From Sodiomyces alkalinus F11 (lineage: Eukaryota; Ascomycota; Sordariomycetes; Glomerellales; Plectosphaerellaceae), in contig NW_021167092.1 in NCBI RefSeq assembly GCF_003711515.1, forward strand, positions 115,073 through 179,072: a stretch of 64,000 bases of DNA. The letters are read 5' to 3'. Positions within the stretch are counted from its first letter, which is position 1, and each line of letters starts with the position of its first letter. The notes beneath the pieces were generated by a model, which searched no databases, was not told where the DNA came from, and saw only the letters and a program-made list of their open reading frames with translations. Made by a program: the position numbers and the translations under genes. Below, piece by piece: positions 37,640 through 48,326 of the stretch.

Positions 37640-39600
37640 TACGTTAAGCTCCCTAACTCGTTCTTCTAATATTATATTCTAGATTCGTCGTCGTAGGCCT
37701 TTATTATACCATTCGTATTTATAGCCTTTTAATACCTATAGCGTCCGCTATTCCCTAGCCTTTAACTCGTAGTGTGTTTTATAGGCGTCCCTAGTATATA
37801 TCGAAAAAGGTATATTACCTATAACACACCCCGTAAGTCGGGTTCGATCTAGCTATAGGATTACTAGTCTATTCTAGTAGTGTTATTAGGTAATAATCTA
37901 TCTAGTCTTTTCTCGTGCTATCCCGATTATAGTCCTAGTACGTCCTCCTTTCCTAGGCTAGAAGTTATTCACGTACTTCTAGAGTTTATAGAGGTCGTAT
38001 CCGTTAAGGGTATAGTCTACCCACTATACTTATAGGTGCTAGCTATATCCTGGCTCTAGCTATAGGTGGTTATTAATCTTTAACCTATAGTTCGGATACT
38101 ATCACTATTATCAGGTGGTTAATCCTTCGCGGATCTCTTATAGTTCCTATTAATACTCTTTATACTATTCTTCCGTGAGTCGCTATAATGCTTCTTCGGT
38201 GTTATCGCTATCCTGGCTCTACTCCGCTACGCGTACTAGTATACCGATATAGTTCTTATTATCCGTAGGTGGTTCTTCGCTACTATATTATACTAGCTAA
38301 GATATCCTTATAGTTAGCTCGTCTTATCTATTCACCTACTACTAGGTTCTGTTAGTCCTCTATACCTAGTCCTATACCTGTATTCCTAGTAAAGCGTCCA
38401 CGTCTTTGTTATCTTTAAGCGTCTTATTTATCTAGTTATTATCTTCCTTGTTATATCCTCCTAATATAACTACTAAGGTTCGTTAAGGTCGCTTTAGGTA
38501 CTATCCGGTATTATCCTTACTAGACTTATATATAGTATAGTTATCCTTAAAGCAAGTTACCTATAAGAGTAAAGCGTAGGGTATCTTAGGCTATACCTCC
38601 ACTATATTAGTCTCTTTTACCTCTTATTCTCGCTTTAGTTAATAATATTCTCGGGCGAAGTATCCTTTTTTATTATAATTATAGCAGGTCACTTCCTTCT
38701 TTTATCGAATACCCTTTTAAGTGTTTTTCCGATAGTTAGTATTATTAATTTCTATGGGTCCTTCATAGTGTCCCCACGAAGTGTTTCCTTATCGTTATCT
38801 AGGATTTAGTTATCTTCGACTAGTGTTAGCTTTATATAAAGGCGGGTTATTCTTTTTCCGTTCCTGCCTTCTTTCCTAGTTTCTATTATCGATTTCCACG
38901 GCTATAGCAGTATACGTCGCGAAGTCGTCAGGTCTCTTTATCTTATACAGGTCGTCCTTAACTTCTTCCTTAAGGCCTCGGTAGTAGGCTACTATTAAGG
39001 GTTCGTTATCCTAGGTAAGGTATAAGATAATCTACTAGAATTTAGCCGTGTAGTCGGAAGCTGATCCTCTCTGCTTAAGCCCTTCGAGCTATTAAATAGC
39101 GGCTCGCGCTTTATCAGGATCTCTAAAGAACTCTTTAGCTTCTTTTCGAACTAGCCGTAACTACCAAAGATTCTCTAAGTATCCAAGTCTCGGTCTTTAA
39201 CGTTATCGTTTTCCAGGAAATCTCGATAGAATAGTTTAAACCAGTTAGCTACGTTTCCTCGAAGGTATAAGGCCGTGCAGGTAACCTTATCTTCGTTATT
39301 AACCAGGGTATTAGAATAGTAACGAAGATAGGCCCTAGCCTGCGTTAAGAATCGTCGAAGTTATCCTCGTATACTATCGAATAGTTCCGGTTCAGGGAAT
39401 TCAAACGTCCTGGATTTTCCTCTAGCCTAAAGCTATTCCTGAAGAGTGTTATTTTCGTTCCTAAGTTACGTGACTGCTTCTCGGAGCTTAGCCACGGACT
39501 TAGCTAGCTCTTAATTATTCGAAGCCAGTTCTACGGTAATCGATCCGGTAGGCGTTTAAGGTGCTATTATCCTAGATAGGTTAACGCTTAGTTCGTAAGG
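37640..39600 (-). pseudogene. Gypsy-2 gag with CCHC zinc knuckle, RIP-inactivated
   Basis: Minus-strand frame from near the 5' LTR. A zinc knuckle at about 38,646-38,690 reads C-Y-N-Y-N-K-K-G-Y-F-A-R-E-Y, the CCHC pattern C-x2-C-x4-H-x4-C with later Cys and His turned to Tyr. The capsid-like part about 38,880-39,350 contains Trp/Leu-rich helices typical of gypsy gag. Gag would form the particle and bind RNA. The start codon is not identifiable. Confidence 0.65.
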
Positions 39601-39627
39601 TCCACTTACTACACGGAGTGTTTAAAA

Positions 39628-40109
39628 TATTACGACCTAGGTTCCTAGACACTAAGTCTAGAATCCCTAGTTAGGGTTATCGTGAGTTTATGTTCGCGAG
39701 GTAAGATGAGGTTATAAGCTAAGCGTAAGTCTCTCGTAACTTCTCGTAGGCGGTCGTAAGGTAAGTCTACCTCTTCACTATGATACTTAAGGAGGTTTTT
39801 AATAAAGACTTAGATTAAACACTATCTTATTCTCTGATAGAAGCAAGACCTAGGACACTCTAGTATATATATCTAGCTGTTTATATTCCCCTGGGTAAAC
39901 TCTCCTCCTCTATTCACGACGGCTCGAGTGAACTTAAGGCTAAGTTCACTTCTATCTAGGTGAACATCCTGCTTTATTCACGGCTGCCTTAATGAATAAC
40001 CCTTATCCTATCACGTGACCTGTATATATAGTACACACATGCCTTCCAATAACATTATCCCTTTATTATGCAGTTAGCCTCCTTGATAACCCATTCTTTG
40101 GATGTAATA
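39628..40109 (-). repeat. Gypsy-2 5' LTR (right on the + strand)
   Basis: 482 bp, + strand start TATTACGACC and end ATGTAATA. Same length and register as 32,979-33,460. Next to it is the second GACCC at 40,110-40,114. The interior flank (minus strand TTTTAAACACTCC) is not an obvious tRNA 3' complement. Confidence 0.92.
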
Positions 40110-40119
40110 GACCCCTTAG

Positions 40120-43080
40120 AATATACCCCTATAAGATATATTCGATATAGTACCGCCGAGGGGCCGCTACGTCCTTATAGGGGACTTTAACCTATACTAC
40201 CCCCTATAGTTATAGCTACCGTGTTATTACCCCTGGGCCGATACCCTACTTACCTTTATAACCCGGTAGAATCTAGACCTAGTAACCCCCCCCCGGAACT
40301 ACTATATAGCACTGCCCGGGCCGGCGCGCTAGTATTATTAACCTTATATAGGCTATATAGAGGCTCCGCTATAACTTTCACGGCCCCGATAAGACTATTA
40401 TCGGGTCGGACTACTTCTTATAAACGGCCTAAATCTATATAAAGATAGATACCGCGCTAAGTACCGCGATAATACTACCACGGGACCTAGGCAGGCCCCG
40501 CTAGATCTAAAAGGACTTCGACCCCTTACAAGTCCTTTAGCTCGCCGCTACGTAACTATAGCACACTAGCCCCCTTATAATACTAGGAGATATCGACTTA
40601 GTACTAAATAACCTAATCGGAGACCTTATATTTATAGCCGATAAGACTATATAGTGCCGCTACAGGGGTACCCCTAGGCTTTTACCTACCCCTTAGTAGA
40701 ACGCGGAGCTAACCGCCCTTACCTAGGAAGCGAGGCGCCTCTACCGTAGATATATACCTAGGAAGTCCCGGAACCGATAGGATAATTTCTAGGGAAGGGA
40801 GAGGCGCCGCGATAAGGCCGTATCGGTAATAAAGCGGCTATACTAGTAATACTTACTCTATAAGACTAAGAAAAATAATAACCTCCTTTAACGATTATAG
40901 AAATAAGTATAAATAAAAGGAGGAACACCACTTAACCCCCTATTATTACCGCTATTACGCTAAGATAATAGTAATAACCTAGCCACTATATATATAGAGA
41001 AAGCCGAAGTCCTTAACCGGGAGTTCTTCCTACCCCCCCTCCCTACCGCCCTTAGACCCCTAGGCGCGGAATTTCCCCCTAGATAGGATATCCGCCGCGA
41101 TATTACCGTAGCGGATATATAGGGGCGCCTTAAGAGGACTAAACCCTTAGCGGTACTAAGGCCTAGTAGGCTCCTAGCAGGGCTTCTAAAAGTATATAGA
41201 CCTCCCCTACGCTAAAGACTAAATACTATCTTTATAGCGTGCCTTAAAGTAGGCTATTACCCGAAAAGGTACCGCCACGCTACTATAGTAATCCTTAAGA
41301 ACGAAGGCCGGCCGCCGGCCGACTACAAGATAGTAAAGGGCTAATACCCGATATTACTCCTTAATATAATAGGTAAGGTCCTTAAGGGGATATTAGCTAA
41401 CCGTATCGCCGTTATTACGGAGGAGTATTAGCTCCTCCCGGAAGGATAGATAGGTAACCGGACTAGGCGGAGTATAGAGATAATAGTATAAAGAGTCACT
41501 AAGGCTATAAGGGTAAGCTAGGCCTACGGCGGCACCGCTTTAATACTCTAACTAGATATTAAAGGCGCCTTTAATATAATCCCTTACTCCCGCCTCCTTA
41601 AGGTACTTAAAAGGAAGGGCTTCCCCTAATAGCTTATTACCCTAATTAGTAGCTTCCTCTAGGACCGTATAGCCTAACTACTACTTAATAGCGAAATAGC
41701 CCCCCTATAGTACCTTTACGGGGGTATACTATAAGGCTCCCTAATCTCTCCTATTCTCTTTATCCTCTATATCTCTACCCTTTACGAGGAGCTAAAAAGG
41801 GTCCTTAAAATAATAATAGTAGGTTTTACTAATAATACGAATATTATCGCCTTTAGTAAAATAGAGGTATAAGCGCGGTACCGCCTCGCCGCTATATAGC
41901 GTACTTACCTAGACTAAAAGATAGCGAGCGGACTATAGTTCGAACCAGCTAAGTATATCTATATCCCCTTTATAAAGTCACGTTAACCCTCCTTTACCCC
42001 GCTCCCCCTTAGCGCTACTTCGGTGCCGGCGGCGGAGGCGATAAGGCTCCTCGGCGTATAGCTAGATAGGAAACTTAACTTCTAGCGATACGCTAAAGAG
42101 ATAAAGAGCCGACTAGCCACCTAAATATACGCCCTCTTAAGGCTTAGTACAGTAGCGTAGGGGTATAGCTTCGCGGATATAAGGAGACTATACCTTATAG
42201 TAATAAGACTAGTAGTCGCCTATTACGCCTTAACTATTTATAAGATAGGGGCCGGCCCCTAGCACGGCCCTATAACGGTACTTATAGCGGTATAGAACCG
42301 ATACCTTCGACTAGTTACTAGAGCCTATAGGGCTATAGCGGTTAGGATCCTCGAAAAAGAGACCTTTATTCCCCCCCTTAACCTATACCTTTTAAGCCTA
42401 AGCGCCTAAAAGATCCTCTGGATACAGGAAAAGGGGATAGAAGATAAGATATTAGCCGGAGTATACACCGCGGCGAGGGCTCTAGCGATACCGAATCGGC
42501 ACTATAAGACCCGCGCTACCCTTACGTAGATAGTATAGCTAACTGCCCTAGTAACCTAGGCCGGAACCGCGCCCCTAAAGAAAGCCCTTATAAGGGAATA
42601 GGGTTAAGTCTAGGCGGAAACATAATAGCCCTATACCTACGCTATAGCGGTACCGAACCGCCCCCCAATATAAGGTACCCTCCGGAAATATAAAGAACTC
42701 CTTAAGCTATAAAGCTCCGTACTTACCCAAATTAGATTAGAAAAACTAAGCCTATAAGCTTTCCTAGCTAAAGCGAGGGTGCTAGGATTCCTAATAATAT
42801 AGTGCCTTTACGGCGATAAGGGGGCAGAGATAGCGGAGCACGTAATACTTTAATACTAGGACATAACTAAGGATAAGCGTAAGGAGCTCTTCGGTGCTAT
42901 AAGGAGACTACTTATACCCAGAGGGGATCTATATAACGCACTAGACTATAATATAGAAGCCGGGGCGATAGCTAAATAGTTCCTATAACGGAAAAGGCTT
43001 AACGATTTCCGCCTCGCCCTTAAAGTTATAGAAGCCTATAAGAGCGCGGTAGTACCGTAACAGGGAAAAGGTAATATAAC
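40120..43080 (+). pseudogene. LINE-0 ORF2: endonuclease - reverse transcriptase - CCHC finger, RIP-inactivated
   Basis: Collinear with LINE-1 ORF2. Endonuclease GDFNLYYPL starts at about 40,180 and SDY near 40,406-40,420. Reverse transcriptase: ADYKIVKG near 41,318-41,342, LDIKGAFN near 41,555-41,580, and FTNNT at 41,825-41,839 where FADD(T) is expected, both catalytic Asp codons lost. The zinc motif CLYGDKGAEIAEHVIL lies at about 42,802-42,850. The first part of this ORF lies at 32,313-32,973. Dense TAG/TAA and missing catalytic residues make it a pseudogene. Confidence 0.75.
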
Positions 43081-43089
43081 GGTCTAGAT

Positions 43090-44280
43090 TAGTATTAAAT
43101 AGGGGCCCTATAAGCCAGGACCCCGGCGGTATTAAAGCGTTACAGGCTAAAGGTCTTTACTCCTCGCTAAAGGTATTACCCCCTCGGAGACGCTAATACC
43201 GCCCTTAATATACTCAAGGCCCTAGACCTAGTTAGCCATACTACCACCGCGGAGGTATCGTAGTAAAATCGAAGAGGGACCACGTATATAATAGTGTATC
43301 AGGATATCTAGTATACCCTCTATATAACGGGTTCGGCGAAGAATATCTTATAAAACTACCTCCACCGATAAGGCGCCGCCACGGCCACGACCGGAAGGTA
43401 GCGCCCGAGTAATAGCCCGTTTAAAGGACAAAGCCGCTATTTTTAGGCGCACCTTAGCTTATAGGCTATTAGTACGGCATTACCGCGATATTAAAGGGAG
43501 ACTATTTACCGTAGCGATACTACCGTTACTAGTAGCCTTTACCGATAAGTAGAGACTATGAACGTCTATAAGACGTTATTACTGCTTTTTAATAGCGGGG
43601 GGGGGGGGGCCTATTAACTAGTTAGACTACCTTAATATACCGGCGGCACCTTAACGATATAGGAACGACTTATATTCTTATAGGGACAATAGCTATTAGC
43701 GTACTAAAAATAAGCAGCACTAATACCTATAATATTCGTATAAGCTTTAACGTCGTTAGGGTAAGTACCTAGACCCTTACTATAACGTAAGTAACTACTA
43801 TATATCAGCCGCTATAATACTACTTCGGTATTACTAAGGCATATATACGGTATAACTTAAACGATACCTCGCTTATAGCGATAATTATTATTATTAGGAG
43901 AAGGTATCTACGGCTATTAGTATAGTATTACCACGGCGCCACTACGATATAAAGATACTTATATTATAATAATATTCGCGGTTAATATTATAATTATTAT
44001 TAATATTACTATCATACTACCTAGTTAACCCCGCGCCACTATAACGCCACCCACGAACTATAGACTATATACTAGAATTAAGGGGAAAACTATAAATCGA
44101 GTATAGAAAACTAGAAGAAGCTACTAGTTAGCACGGTACCACGATAATAAGCCTATAAGACCGTAGGCGGGAACGTAATAAGGAATACCTATAATACACT
44201 CTATAGCCATATAGGAAGGAAAAGAGGAAAAAAGGAGGACCTTACCCTATATTAACTATCTATTATTCTTTACGGGTATA
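43090..44280 (+). other. LINE-0 conserved 3' tract and 3' UTR
   Basis: Counterpart of LINE-1 8,800-9,988, with the same blocks (for example TAAGACG-TTATTACTGCTTT near 43,570) in the same order. It includes a poly-G run of about 12 at 43,598-43,609. No recognised protein domain. Confidence 0.5.
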
Positions 44281-44719
44281 GACGGAGCCCTAACCTCCCT
44301 ACCTACCGCCGGATATAGTAGGCACCCCCCGCCCCCCCTTTAAGGGAGGCAGGAACGCCTACCCCACCTTTTGTCTTTATTAATTAAATAGAAGGAATAA
44401 TAGGTATAATCCCCGAGGATATAGAGAGGCCGGAGATAGCGTGCCGTAGCCGCTATATAGCGGAGATACTATAGCACCCTTTTAGCCCCCGCCCCCTTAC
44501 TAATAACCGGCCCAGGCTAACCTAAACCATAGCCTACTACCCTTCCCGTTAGCCACTACCCTAAAGGTATAATCCAGATATATAAAAGGGACGAACCGGG
44601 GCTATATCGGCCCCGTAGCGGTCTTACTCTAACTAAGGAGATTATAGAGGTTTTCCCCGGGATCCCGGGTTTTCCCCTCTATAACTAGCTAAGAAGGACC
44701 GTATAATCTAAACTAGGCT

Positions 44720-45080
44720 TGATACGCCCTATTCCCCAGCCTCCGCAGGAATGGCGCGAGCACTATCCACCCTACTATAGAACGGATGGCGCGGGAGCCA
44801 TCCGCCCGAATAAGGAACGTATAGCTCCAGCACTATTCGTATAGATAGAGAACGGATAGCGCCTGGACTATCCGTCTATATAGTGTAGGATCGGTAGTAC
44901 GGATTATAGTTAGGCCGAACCGGCTAAGGGATATATCCTCGGCATAGTTCCCCCTTAGTTTAGAGAGATTATCTTTATTACACCCTATTTTCTATACCTA
45001 AAGGTCGCTATTCCGAACCCTAAAAGCCCTAGGTCCGATAGTACTAGCTGGCCAGAGATATGCCTAGACAGGGCATATTA
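44720..45080. repeat. Solo LTR in the LINE-0 3' UTR
   Basis: A 361-bp insertion absent from the same place in LINE-1 and LINE-3. It starts TGATACGCCC and ends GGGCATATTA (GGGCATATCA before RIP), giving TG...CA inverted ends, and is flanked by a perfect 5-bp duplication AGGCT (44,715-44,719 and 45,081-45,085). It contains two small palindromes, GGATGGC/GCCATCC near 44,783-44,802 and ACGGATAG/CTATCCGT near 44,852-44,875, each following a similar AGCACTAT block. No internal element with this LTR is present. Left by LTR-LTR recombination, or a very short LTR-like element. Confidence 0.85.
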
Positions 45081-45147
45081 AGGCTCGTATAGATTAGATA
45101 GGATAGCGGAGTAAGAATAATAATTATAATAATTATAATAATAATAC

Positions 45148-46640
45148 ATAACGCGTCTACGTATTACGATATTCCGGGCACTTAACGGTTAACGGGGTAA
45201 AAGGCTAGCGCTTATTAATAAACTATACCACGGGTAAAGAACGTCTATACTGCGTATAAGTCCTGATATAGGCGGGCGTACCGGGAGGACGATCCTATAA
45301 AGGATTAGGAGGGCTACTGCCCGTAGATATTATAGCGTTAATACGGAGTTAATAGATAGATATATAGATAAATAGAGCGTAGATATATTAGTGGTTATAG
45401 GAGGAATAGATTATAAGAGCGAGGTAGTAGGAGGCAGGACTCCTAAATAGAATATAGGGCGGTAGGCAGTAATAACGACTAGGTATAGTTAAGGTAATTC
45501 GTGTTAATTTTAAATACTGCCTATACTTCTATACTTCTAGAAGAAACTAGCGGATACCTATTTTAGAGGAGCCTTATTCTGCAGAAACGTTTAGAAGACA
45601 CCCTCTTTAGAAAACGCCCTCTTTAGCGATAGAAAAGGCGGTATAAATCCGACGATAATTTATAACGCCTTCTCTATCGCTAAAAAGGGCGTTTTCTAAA
45701 GAGGGTGTTTTCTAAATATAAAAGTCGCGGTAGCCGTTAAGAAACGACCATCTCGGCCTTAATTTCTTAGATAAACTTCTCTCTATAGTATTTCTCTCTC
45801 TTCTTTAATCCAGCTATTCTTTCGCCGGTTAATAACAGCTCTAGTATCTCCTATCGCTTTAAAGTAGCGCCTTATTAGGTGACATTTCTCTTATGGAATT
45901 ATTAGCTTATACTATCTTTAGAGGGAGATAGACGTTCTTACCTGAAACCTTCTATGTTCTGTAGAACTTGGTTAGATCGCTCGGCGTAGTAAAGGACGAG
46001 TTATAATAGTCCTGGACGACCTCGAGAGATCTGCTTTAGTTAACGCTAGAGGCTTAAGCCTGAATTCGACCTATATTTAGACTTCTTACCTGGTAGGTGA
46101 TTTCTGGCCTACTATAGCTGGTTAATCTGCTTCCAGTTAACGCTATAAGGGCTATTAATCTGCTTCCAGTCGACGCTTAGTTTAGTAAAGAAGATAAAGA
46201 TAATAATAATAATAAAGAAGAAGAAAGGATTATCGGATTTCAGGGAGCTTCTTATTTATTACCCTCCGGGGGCCACTATATAGAGCTTCCCACTATATAG
46301 AGCTTACTTTTACCTTCCCCGGGGGAGACCCCCGGGACCTCCCCTATATTCTCGTCGGCTAACAAGCAGATAGATCGTCTACAAACGCGTTAGCCAACAA
46401 GCGGTCAGTATTTAAGGAAGGTTTAACTAGCGCTGTTATTTTTAGTTATATATCAGCTTCGCGCTAAGGCTTCGGTCGCTCCTTTACTTTGCTTCGTCGC
46501 TCCCTTGCTTATACTCCACTAGGATTAATACGATTATTTAAGCGTCTTTCTTATCTTTAGCCTTAGTAGCGGTGTACTATCTAATATATAGGTATACGGG
46601 CCGTGCCGGCCGGAGTTAAACGTCTAGATCTAAGTGCTAG
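45148..46640. other. Unclassified RIP-mutated sequence with a foldback and short repeats
   Basis: No transposon domain was recognised. Visible structures are the foldback at 45,590-45,716; two copies of TTAATCTGCTTCCAGT at about 46,123-46,138 and 46,155-46,170; an AAT microsatellite at about 46,200-46,217; and a tandem pair of CACTATATAGAGCTT at about 46,272-46,302. A minus-strand coding-like stretch at about 45,740-45,880 reads VINRRKNSWIKEEREI but is too short to assign. A GC-rich palindromic stretch (GGGGGAGACCCCCGGG) lies near 46,322-46,337. Confidence 0.4.
45590..45716. mobile_element. Foldback / MITE-like hairpin element
   Basis: Two 58-bp arms (45,590-45,647 and 45,659-45,716) are inverted repeats with 54 of 58 positions matching, around an 11-bp loop. 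Arms start TTTAGAA and contain the block CACCCTCTTTAGAAAACGCC. The stem would fold almost perfectly as RNA or cruciform DNA. No obvious target duplication flanks it (CG at the left, TATA at the right), so mobility is inferred only from the structure. It could also be a hairpin within a larger decayed element. Confidence 0.75.
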
Positions 46641-46834
46641 TATTAGATGCCCACAGCCACCTTATCGGGGTGTGACTTGCGCCATTTTGAGAGACGGACA
46701 AGGTACTTCCGACCGATGTATCCACATCGATTTCCCCTCACTTTACCTTATAGTTAGACATTCCCACAGAGTACCTTTTACTGTTCTTCAATATATACAT
46801 ATATCTTTTACATACCGATATTTATATTCTAATA
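46641..46834 (+). repeat. TRIM-1 5' LTR
   Basis: 194 bp, starts TATTAGATGCCCACAGCC (TGTCAGAT... in the other copy) and ends TCTAATA (TCTAACA in the other copy). Confidence 0.92.
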
Positions 46835-46844
46835 GTTATAAGTC
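46835..46844 (+). other. TRIM-1 primer-binding site (anticodon-loop type)
   Basis: GTTATAAGTC follows the 5' LTR directly. Its complement GACTTATAAC has the form of an anticodon arm with loop CUUAUAA, anticodon UAU (Ile). It is inferred by analogy with half-tRNA priming in copia and by the parallel site in Copia-1. Confidence 0.45.
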
Positions 46845-46984
46845 CGGCGCTCTGAAAAACGACCCTATTTCGGTAGATTTAACGGTATTACTATTTCGAC
46901 GCTTAGTATAATTTAGGGTTATTTAACGGTAACATCCGCCTACTCTATAGTTATATTATTATTTTATTTATTACCCACCCTATA

Positions 46985-47976
46985 CCGTGCCGTGAAGCCT
47001 CCGAAGTCTACGATAGATATAAAGGAGCACCCTGCGTTAAAGATCCTTCGACAGCCCGATAATTAGAAATCATAGATTAATAGCGTCCGAGCAATCGCGA
47101 CGTAGTACGAAGTCTAGGAGTATATCGACCCCGATATTCCGGATAAAGAGCGCCTAAAATTAGTGCGGCCTGCCTTACCCGAAGAGGACTCTAATAACGA
47201 AGACTTCAACTTCCGTCTATTCCAATTCAAAGAAAGCCGATACGATAAGGCGTTTAATTCGATCGCGCGGGTTAACAACTACGTGATCGGCAGCGTTGAC
47301 CGTGACCTCCACTATTGGTTCGAATCCTGCGTACACGTTAGCGAGAGGATTCAAGCCTTGAAGGAACAGATCGCATCGTCAAACAAGCTTCAAAGCTAAC
47401 CTGAAGAGAGAGGTGGAAAAGAAGAAGAAGACTGCCGAGCAGTCTTCGTACTTCACCAACGCTGCTTAGGAAGAAGATAGCGACGACGACGACGCCGTCT
47501 ATTTTCACGGCACGCACGCCGACTTTAGCTTCTTCAATACCCCTTCTATTCCTGCTATTATTCGTTAACCTATTATTATTCCACGCGTTATAGAGGAGGG
47601 GGAAAGCACCTCTGTTATTATTACGGGAGCCGTTGCTCCTGCTGCTATTGCTTCGATTAAGCGGTTTAAACCTATTTTTAAAGAGGTTAGCCCTGGTTCT
47701 TTGTTAAGATCTAGGGGGGTGGTGGCCCTGCCTATAGCCTCTATTATTATAGGAGGAAGAGAGCCTCCTACTGCCGTTGAACGGATTAAAGCTATTATTA
47801 TTAAGGAAAAAGAAGAAGAAGATACTGCTATTATTATAGTGGAAAAGGAAGAAGATCTAACTGCTATTACTACCGAGGAAGGCACTCGAATTAGGTCACG
47901 AGGTGGAAGCGGCAGAACGGCCGAAAGAGGCAAAAGAAGTACACCGCCTACGCCTACAGTTCCTGACGAAGATTAA
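46985..47976 (+). pseudogene. TRIM-1 Copia-type gag remnant, frameshifted, lightly RIPed
   Basis: A forward frame opens near 46,990 (VKPPKSTIDIKEHPALKI) and continues as an intact 78-codon stretch at 47,163-47,399 (FRLFQFKESRYDKAFN; DRDLHYWFESC), resembling the helical N-terminal part of Copia gag. It stops with TAA at 47,397-47,399. The reading is taken up one base over from about 47,393 to the TAA at 47,974-47,976: a Lys-rich segment, an Asp run, then Ala/Ile- and Glu-rich repeats and a basic RSRGGSGR tail. This indicates a frameshift or a programmed frame change plus two TAG/TAA codons. No pol domain. It may still supply gag in its intact form. Confidence 0.55.
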
Positions 47977-48132
47977 ATGATCTACTACTATTGTTTTTAA
48001 CGTTTTTAGTCGATTTTAACTGCTGTTTCGGCTTCAACAATATGGATTAATATCTAGGCCTATTTTACCCTGGATTTTAAGCTTCAATTTGAGCAGAACA
48101 GTCAAGATCAGTCCTGCAGTTCTGGGGGGGTG

Positions 48133-48326
48133 TGTCAGATACCCACAGCCACCTTATCGGGGTGTGACTTACGCCATTTTAAGAGACGGACAAGGTACTT
48201 CCGACCGATGTATCCACATCGGTTTCCCCTCACTTTACCCTATAGTTAGACATTCCCACAGAGTACCTTTTACTCTTCTTCAATGCATACACACATCTTT
48301 TGCGTACCGATATTTATATTCTAACA
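48133..48326 (+). repeat. TRIM-1 3' LTR
   Basis: 194 bp, starts TGTCAGATACCCACAGCC, ends TATTCTAACA. It keeps intact TG...CA ends and more TpG/CpA than the 5' LTR. Confidence 0.92.

Larger units (their letters stand above)
32979..40109 (-). mobile_element. Gypsy-2: Ty3/Gypsy chromovirus-like LTR retrotransposon inserted in LINE-0
   Basis: Two 482-bp LTRs, a perfect 5-bp duplication GACCC (32,974-32,978 and 40,110-40,114), and gag, protease, RT, RNase H, integrase and chromodomain in that order on the minus strand. Total 7,131 bp. Its LTRs keep many CpA and TpG sites, so it has had less RIP than Gypsy-1 or the LINEs and may be a younger insertion. The reading frames are nevertheless full of TAG/TAA. 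Confidence 0.93.
40110..45147 (+). mobile_element. LINE-0, 3' part with TAA-rich tail
   Basis: Continues LINE-0 after Gypsy-2, collinear with LINE-1 from 5,812 onward through ORF2, the conserved 3' tract and the 3' UTR, ending in an AATAATTAT-type tail at about 45,113-45,147. A solo LTR (44,720-45,080) interrupts the 3' UTR. RIP is heavy throughout. Confidence 0.85.
46641..48326 (+). mobile_element. TRIM-1: short non-autonomous Copia-like LTR element
   Basis: Two 194-bp LTRs (46,641-46,834 and 48,133-48,326) enclose 1.3 kb with a gag-like ORF but no protease, integrase or RT. The flanks GCTAG (46,636-46,640) and GCTAT (48,327-48,331) match in 4 of 5 positions. A G-run polypurine tract (CTGGGGGGG) precedes the 3' LTR. 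LTRs and the sequence just before the 3' LTR are homologous to Copia-3 at 61,138-61,440, so TRIM-1 is an internally deleted or parasitic relative of that family. It has markedly fewer RIP changes than its neighbours. Confidence 0.85.

Noticed and set aside
46603..46911. 102-codon ORF, and a similar one at 48,089-48,370
   Set aside because: Both run through the two TRIM-1 LTRs; their similarity is LTR identity, not a gene family.
47565..47933. 122-codon minus-strand ORF
   Set aside because: Antisense shadow of the TRIM-1 gag tail, made open by a low-complexity Glu/Ile-coding stretch.
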